Positions 58,241 through 64,000 of a DNA stretch of 64,000 nt are shown in pieces. Origin of the DNA: Terebella lapidaria (taxonomy: Eukaryota > Annelida > Polychaeta > Terebellida > Terebellidae). Under the pieces are notes generated by a model. It ran no database searches. It was not told the origin of the DNA and worked only from the letters and a program-made list of their open reading frames with translations. The stretch spans positions 16,399,809 to 16,463,808 of the forward strand of contig OX424559.1 in the NCBI GenBank assembly GCA_949152475.1. The letters are read 5' to 3'. A program made the position numbers and the translations under genes. How positions within the stretch are numbered: position 1 is the stretch's first letter; each line of letters starts with the position of its first letter.

Positions 58241-59050
58241 GTAGGGAGTGACGTCGTGAGTAGAGTTGTTTACATGCAGCGTGGAGGCTTGGACGGTGTG
58301 TGCTGGTGACGTAAGGTAAGTGTGGCGATTTTGCCCAAAGATCACGGCAGGTGTCTTTGCTAACCACTAACCAGTTTTACGGTCTATTTTTGGACGCTTC
58401 AGCTCGAAGCATGCGTTGCCCCGGTAACGCCCTCTAATCCTCTCTCGCCCAGTAAACTATAACAATGGTTTGACCTAGATCTCCTTCGTTTCTCGTGTAC
58501 TGGGTTATATATACTCTGGTACCGTTTTGATCTGGGAAGTTGTCTCAGAGCAAGGCGAGAGAGACGACGGGGAGCTCAGCCATGAGCTCTATGTCCTCGA
58601 TCTGTGGCTAAGGCCCTCGCGGGCCCTGGGGACGACTTCAATAGGGGGCCCGGGCTGGGGTAGACCTTGATGACTCGGGGGCGCACGCCCTCTGGATCAC
58701 CGGTCTTCTCCACCCGTGATGGTGCGACATAGGCTCTGGCAGACTGCCGGGCTGTCCAGGGTTCCATCCCGAGGTGGACCGCGGCGAGCCAAGCCTTACA
58801 GTTAAAACCACGGTGATGATCCTGTATCTGAGTGGTGTCCGCGTGTTTGCACGCGTTGGGCGGGCTGCTACCTGGTTAATGTTTTGATGATAGAGTAATG
58901 ACTGCGTCCGCAGTGACCCTCGGTGAGCGGACTTCCGCGAGGATCTGAGAATAGCGGGTACGCATCCGCGATGACCTGTGGTGAGAGGACTATCCTCGAG
59001 GATCCCAGATAGCGGACGACGTTAAAACTTTACATAAGTATGGAGTCATG
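58241..59050. other. GC-rich island with a two-unit repeat
   Basis: A GC-rich patch in AT-rich surroundings. It includes a good splice-donor-like GTGACGTAAGGTAAGTG near 58306-58322, CRE-like TGACGTCG/GTGACGTAA words, and at 58903-59020 two repeats of about 60 bp ending GAATAGCGGGTACG and CAGATAGCGGACGA, each containing TCCGCG words. It could be a host promoter with a first exon or a remnant of an LTR. No protein is supported. Confidence 0.35.
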
Positions 59051-59590
59051 TGATGAATCTGTGTCGAGTATGTAAAGTTGTTTATCGCCGTTAGTGAGAC
59101 CAATCTCTGATTTGTCGGGCGTTCGGCAAATTTGGCGGAAATTTCTGTGAACTAGTCCATTCGAGCATGGTTCACACGGAACACACTGTTATTCCACAAA
59201 TTATCAAATGGACAATATTGATTTTGATTGAAAACGTCGTGCACAGCGAATAAAAAAAGCCTATGTTTTCAGTTTTTGGGTCTTGATATTCCAATATGTC
59301 TATAATTAAACCAATTGTTGTCCAACTTGTGTGAGGGTCTGCTTGGGAGATCCAAATGAAACATATTCCAATCAATAAGTCAGCATGTTTTACAATGTAT
59401 AAACTAAAATATGCCCGAACGTTAAGATTCGCTTACCCAGCATGATCATGATAAAGTGTTAGAATAGACCTGTGATAAACAGAATCTACAAACTTATCAT
59501 AAGCTAAGACACGCAACAATTACATGAATAGTAAGAATACTTAGTTCAGATATTTACATTGTGCATGATGTATACTCTGATTTTTCTAAC

Positions 59591-62458
59591 TCGTTTACAA
59601 TGTTCTTTGCTGATATTTTTGCAATGCTAAATAGTATGTGGGAAAGCGCGGGGCTAAGTGCTTTCCCGCGTCGTGAGGCAGGAGTTCATGTAATTCGTTG
59701 AATGTGAGCTTCATCAGCCGCCGCTGTTCGTCAGCCGGTAGATGTGGAAGAACGGACACAATTGTCGTCCACAGTTCGTCTGGGATTCCAGGAGATTCCG
59801 GTGGTGAGGACGGGGTCGTCGTGAGGCGGGCCCGAAGTTGTTGTACTTCCTCCCGCAAGTCCAGATTAACCTGTTCCGCAGTGCGGAGCTCCTCCCGGAG
59901 TCGTCGGTTCTCCTCCAGGAGAGGGTGCGGGGCAGTTGGGGTCTCTCGCTCGTGTAGCGACCCCTTCCCAAAGCCGATAGACATGGCGTTTTATTCCGCC
60001 TGACAAATGTGGGCATCCATAGCCAGGATATACCCTCCATGGATGGCACGGAAGTGCTGTTGAGCCAGATCGTCCGCACTGGCTAGCGCCATTGACAGAA
60101 TATGGTGCTCGCCGTCCTCAGCCAAGAGTAGCGGGTCCGCATCCAACGCAGCTCACGTTATTTGCTCCGACCAATAGGCCTGATGTGGGCCAAGTCCGGC
60201 AGGAAGACGACGAGTGTCGTCATCTTGATATGGTTCGGCAAAGTCCGGATTGATCCCCGGAAGAACCTGTAGTCCAGGTAAAGTCCTTTCGAACAATCGC
60301 TGCATGTGTTGACGAAGTAGCTGATAGTCAGCACCGAATTCGCCTGAACCATGTAGTCCAAAATGAACCTCGATATCGCGAGGTAGCGGGTCCATTTCCT
60401 CCAGGACCTCCATTCTTAGTCGGGGTCGATCAGGGTTGTTGGCCCGGGTAACGATGGTTGTCGCGGGCGGCACCATCTCCTCTTCATAATCCAGATAAGG
60501 AGGGGGCGGCCCGAAGTTGATTAGTCCGCGAGACGGCTCTATTGGTGAGCTCGGTTCAGTGTCGGGCGTCTGACACTGCTGAGGCACTGGCTCGTCCTCA
60601 ATAGCCTGGAGTGGTGGCGGCTGGTCGCACTCCATTTGTGACTCAGAGTCAGTGGCTTGAGAAACCAACTCTGGGGACGGCTCCTTGTCCACAGGGTCGG
60701 ACTCCTTGGCCGTTTCCGTGGTGTCAGCCGAGTCCGAAATCTTAGCTGAGTCCATAGTAGTCGTGGGGAGACTCAGTAGAGGCGGGTACTCGTCCGGGGG
60801 TGGCACGAGTCCCTCCCGAACTCTATAGTCCATAACATTTGAAGCCGTTGGCCTCTCCACAGTCCGACGTTTAGGTATCGCCCCAGTGGGCGAATTCCGG
60901 GCAGGGGTCGACTCTCCAGCCGCCTGCAAGGCTGAAGTCCGCGGGCGAGGATCAGCCGCCTTCATGGCTGTAGTCCGATAAGTGATGGGCCGTTCAAAAT
61001 AGAACGCCTCTGGTTTCCTGTAACGTACGTAACGATTCAATAATTGAATATCACGAACCATGCGCTCCGTGCACTCCTCATCAGCCCGTGATTTCAGCTG
61101 GGCGAACTCAATCCGGTCGAGTACCAGCTGTACTTCAGGTGCGGAGATCGGCGGGTACTGCCTCATCATGACGGGCGCCATCGCTCAGATTCCGAATGTA
61201 AGTATCGAGTCCGGAGTACGCCGAAAGATCAGCACGTGCGCTGGTACGCACGGGGGACGATAGTTGGGGTTCGGTTGCATGTCCACCCCGCAGCATGTTG
61301 CAAAATGCTTAACAATGTTCTCCGACGCTATTAGCGATCCCTGCTGGAAAATCGGAAACCGATCCGCATGGCTGGACGTAGGAGTTGAGATGGGTAGGAT
61401 CATGTCCACCAACGTCAACGTCAGATATCCGTCCCGGGCAGGACAGACGAAGAAGCGAATGAAGGGCATATGATATGCCAGTACATGGGCATCAAGTTCA
61501 TGTGGGGTCCGTAAGGGAGCTCGGCGGGGCACAATCGGCCAAGTCCGTTCGCGATCTGACTCCTCCTCACTTGTGCAGGACGGGCAGTTGAAACCTACAG
61601 TTCCGAGGCGTAGCGGCATGAGGGTCTGCCCTCCGATAGCGTTGACGGGACGAAAAAGTCATGGACATGTCCGTATCCGGCATGGTGATTCCGTTCGTGC
61701 AATGGAATAGCATTCCAATTGATTGGACTCGTTCCGTGGGGTGTGGGAGGTCGAGGCACCAGTTCCATTAACTCCTCAACCTGGCGCCGGTAGGTTCATT
61801 GACGGAGTTCGCGAGAATCGTGATTACCCTGAGTTCGAATGATGTCCGTGTATGCAGAGGAGTACACTCGCGATGACGTCGAGTGCGGCAGTAACGCGAG
61901 TGGACGTAAAGGTGCGGCCGATCGGGCTGGAGAAGACGAAGTAGCCAACACAGGGGTCGGTCGAGTTGCAGTCACGAATGGTGTGGCTGTTAAGGATCGC
62001 GGTTCTGAGTCCGAAGTACTGGCCGGGGCTTTAGCCGCATCCCTGGCAGCCCTGGCCTGTTCCACGATCTTCCCGCCTTCTTCCAGGCGCAGAAGTTCAG
62101 GGGCGCTAAAGTCCGACATAGAGACCGATGACGGGCTCGGGGTATGGTGTTCCCCACGCTGTGCGAGTTTCGCCATAACTTTCCGCCTGATATCCGTCTC
62201 AGGTCCGGAATCTGTCTCCGTATCTGATATGTTGATCACGTCCGAGGTAGGAGAGACTGTCCCCGAAGTTCCAGCGGTTGTCGCCGGTTCGTTAATGACG
62301 ATGGGATGTTCCGGCTCTTCCCCTGCCTCCACAATCCTCACCCCTATCGGTCGTTCGTCATTATCGGCATCAGATGCCACCTTCTGGTCCGAAGTTTTAT
62401 CTCCCCCCTTGTCAGAGGAAGACATAGTCCGACTTCGCTCACTTACATGAGCACACAC
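59591..62458 (-). pseudogene. Unrecognised element protein, diverged copy (decayed long frame)
   Basis: A minus-strand frame of about 950 codons with damage: TGA at 61796-61798, a one-base frameshift near 61620-61635, TGA at 61185-61187 (Trp in copy B), TGA at 60153-60155 (Gln in copy B) and TAA at 59991-59993 (Phe in copy B). The first 220 residues are acidic and Ser-rich and include VINISDTETD, a SUMO-interacting-type motif. Then come the Cys/His region (CPSC, LDAHVLAYH), VDMQPNPNYRPP, DYRVREGLVPPP, GSGEFGADYQ and a C-terminal coiled coil. The start may be the ATG at 62425 rather than 62458. A 203-codon plus-strand frame at 61839-62450 is its shadow. No known family recognised. Confidence 0.65.
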
Positions 62459-63250
62459 TCACTAGTCCGACCGCTTATTCAAATACAAAGTGCGTATCAG
62501 AATTATCTACAAAGTCCGTGAAATACTATTCACAAGTCCGTTCAATCACTGTACAAAGTTTGTACAATATATTCAACAATAATTCTTCAATCACTTATAA
62601 ATCTGTCAGCTATACTCCGCATGATGTTTTCTCTTCGGTGTCCGCAGCCAGAATGACTCACTTTTAAAACTTTCCACTTATCTGGCATTCGTACACACGC
62701 AAGATGCTGACAGTGTCTTTTAGCGGGTTTTTCCACAATCGGGGGAGGGGGGGGGGGGGTGCGCTCAGTCTATTGTCTATATACGTTTTTACGTTCGCTT
62801 GATTCATCTCGGGTCTCAGTCGTGCGAAGAGGGGCGGTCAATCACCTAGGCAACGCGTGTACATCAAAGCTCTGGTTCATCACACCAGTCCGGGGGAGGG
62901 GGGGGGGGCAGTAGGTTAGCACACAGCTGCTCTATTTTCCATAGTCCGTATCAAACTTCTGGATCACATATTCCAAACATATCACTGTCTTTCGAGCATA
63001 CAGTCAAATTTACTGCACCTTTTTCGTGCTCCCACACACTATGATAATTAGCTGGGAAAGTTTTTTATGGGGGTGCCGCGGGCGGCTTCAGTGTTTATTT
63101 GTGCTGCTTGTTTCCCGTGTGACCTCTTTCAATCTTCACAGTTAGCACACAATAAACCGTTTGATTGAATTGTTTGTAACGATCACTGTTCGTATAACTG
63201 CTGTGGTATAAATACAATGCTCTCAGAAGTTTGTTCAGTCCGTTCATTTT
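59591..63250 (-). mobile_element. Second, diverged copy of the unrecognised element
   Basis: Defined by the decayed protein frame (59591-62458) and by the strand-biased word AGTCCG, counted 18 times on the plus strand between 60193 and 63236 against once in the reverse. The word is absent just left of the frame. It continues upstream of the frame to about 63240, which I take as the element's upstream limit. The upstream part contains G runs (62747-62759 and 62898-62908). Confidence 0.6.
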
Positions 63251-64000
63251 CATCCAGTGCCATAGATGAAGGAACCGCGATTATTTTCGTGAGGGGGTGA
63301 TGGGGAGATCTGGGCGGCCCGGCTGTGGCGCGTCGCGTACTTTTCATTGAATGCGATGACAGGTCGCGGCGGGGCATGACAACTGACACATGGGTGGAAT
63401 TGGTTAATTATGAAATATTTAGGCAGTGCGCAACAGGCGCGAGATGATAATGGAGAAGTATGAAGTCATATGCAATGCAAAGCATCATATACAACATTAT
63501 TGCACCATAACCAGCATCAATATTATAACGTCATATCAATAGTATATATGAAAAACGCCTCACTGACATCAGTACATAAAAATGGTTATTGTAATGGATA
63601 TGTACATAGTATTATTATATTATATTATATTATATTATATTATATTATATTATATTATATTATATTATAGAAGTATTTTTAGGGCGATATGACATCATAG
63701 TCCAATAGACAAGCTTATATTCATCAGGGTAGAAATCAGTCCCTTAGCACAGCCGTGGTAATCTAAACCGGGCTGGGCGGCGAATCGTGCATTTGGGTCA
63801 ACTGTACGGGGCAGGCTGGGGCGTAGCCTCGCTTGTAGATGAGTCTGTAGCAATCACGGGTTTGGATCCGCGGGTTTTTGGCGCTTGCATTGAAGCACTA
63901 GAGTTCGACTTGCGCGATCTTCACTTCTGGCGACGGCGTCGCGGTCCAGTTGGGGTACTTCTACGACTGGCGAGTGATGACGTAGTACCAGTTTCGGTAG
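63251..64000. other. Right-edge stretch with a pentanucleotide microsatellite
   Basis: No gene seen. A (TATAT/ATTAT)n pentanucleotide run covers about 63609-63669. The last 200 bases are more GC-rich (GGGCTGGGCGGCG and similar) and may start another feature beyond the edge. Confidence 0.6.

Noticed and set aside
61839..62450. 203-codon plus-strand frame
   Set aside because: It is antisense to the first part of the decayed element frame, whose reading is supported by alignment in its later parts. GC-rich shadows are expected.

Overview
The window is eukaryotic and almost certainly from an invertebrate animal, probably marine. It holds split genes with GT-AG introns, BEL/Pao and Gypsy LTR retrotransposons, a CR1/L2-like LINE, MITE-like elements, satellites, and an immunoglobulin-superfamily receptor gene with phase-1 introns. 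I cannot name the phylum. The sequence is AT-rich, except for the GC-rich coding parts of the Gypsy element and of an unrecognised element.

Layout. 1-18437: two head-to-tail copies (A and B) of an unrecognised element, read on the minus strand. Copy A (1-2158 plus 11162-11832) is split by a young BEL/Pao retrotransposon (2159-11161, 698-bp LTRs, 5-bp target duplication CCCAG). Copy B (11833-17626, extended to 18437) keeps the uninterrupted site and carries a decayed protein-coding frame. 18438-24930: mostly non-genic, with a Gypsy solo LTR at 20815-21627 and one possible exon. 24931-28960: a LINE with an intact 1041-codon endonuclease/RT frame. 28955-31790: a TIR-type repeat and a 46-bp satellite of about 35 units. 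31800-36263: mostly non-genic. 36264-44817: a young Gypsy element (895-bp LTRs, TSD TCTG) that lacks the integrase catalytic core. 45261-45556: a hAT-like MITE. 49651-53026: an intact eight-exon minus-strand gene for a three-Ig-domain transmembrane receptor with tyrosine switch-like motifs. 54175-56150: a TIR element filled with tandem repeats rich in nuclear-receptor half-sites. 59591-63250: a second, diverged and decayed member of the unrecognised element.

The most interesting material is the unrecognised element. Two copies with clearly different protein sequences share one long frame: a Cys/His-rich N-terminal part, a conserved middle and a C-terminal coiled coil. It is broken independently in each copy. 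Each copy is also loaded on one strand with its own short DNA word, GGCCG in copy B and AGTCCG in the 60-63 kb copy, in all codon registers and outside the frame. The upstream region of copies A and B carries a 97-nt hairpin whose two inter-copy substitutions both keep pairing as G-U on the minus strand. The Gypsy element independently shows the same kind of pattern: a TTCCGCGAA-type word repeated in its LTR and, in all three reading frames, through its gag. I read both cases as candidate cis-motif arrays carried inside mobile elements. That is inference.

The only confident host gene is the Ig receptor. I recognised no tRNA, rRNA or CRISPR array.
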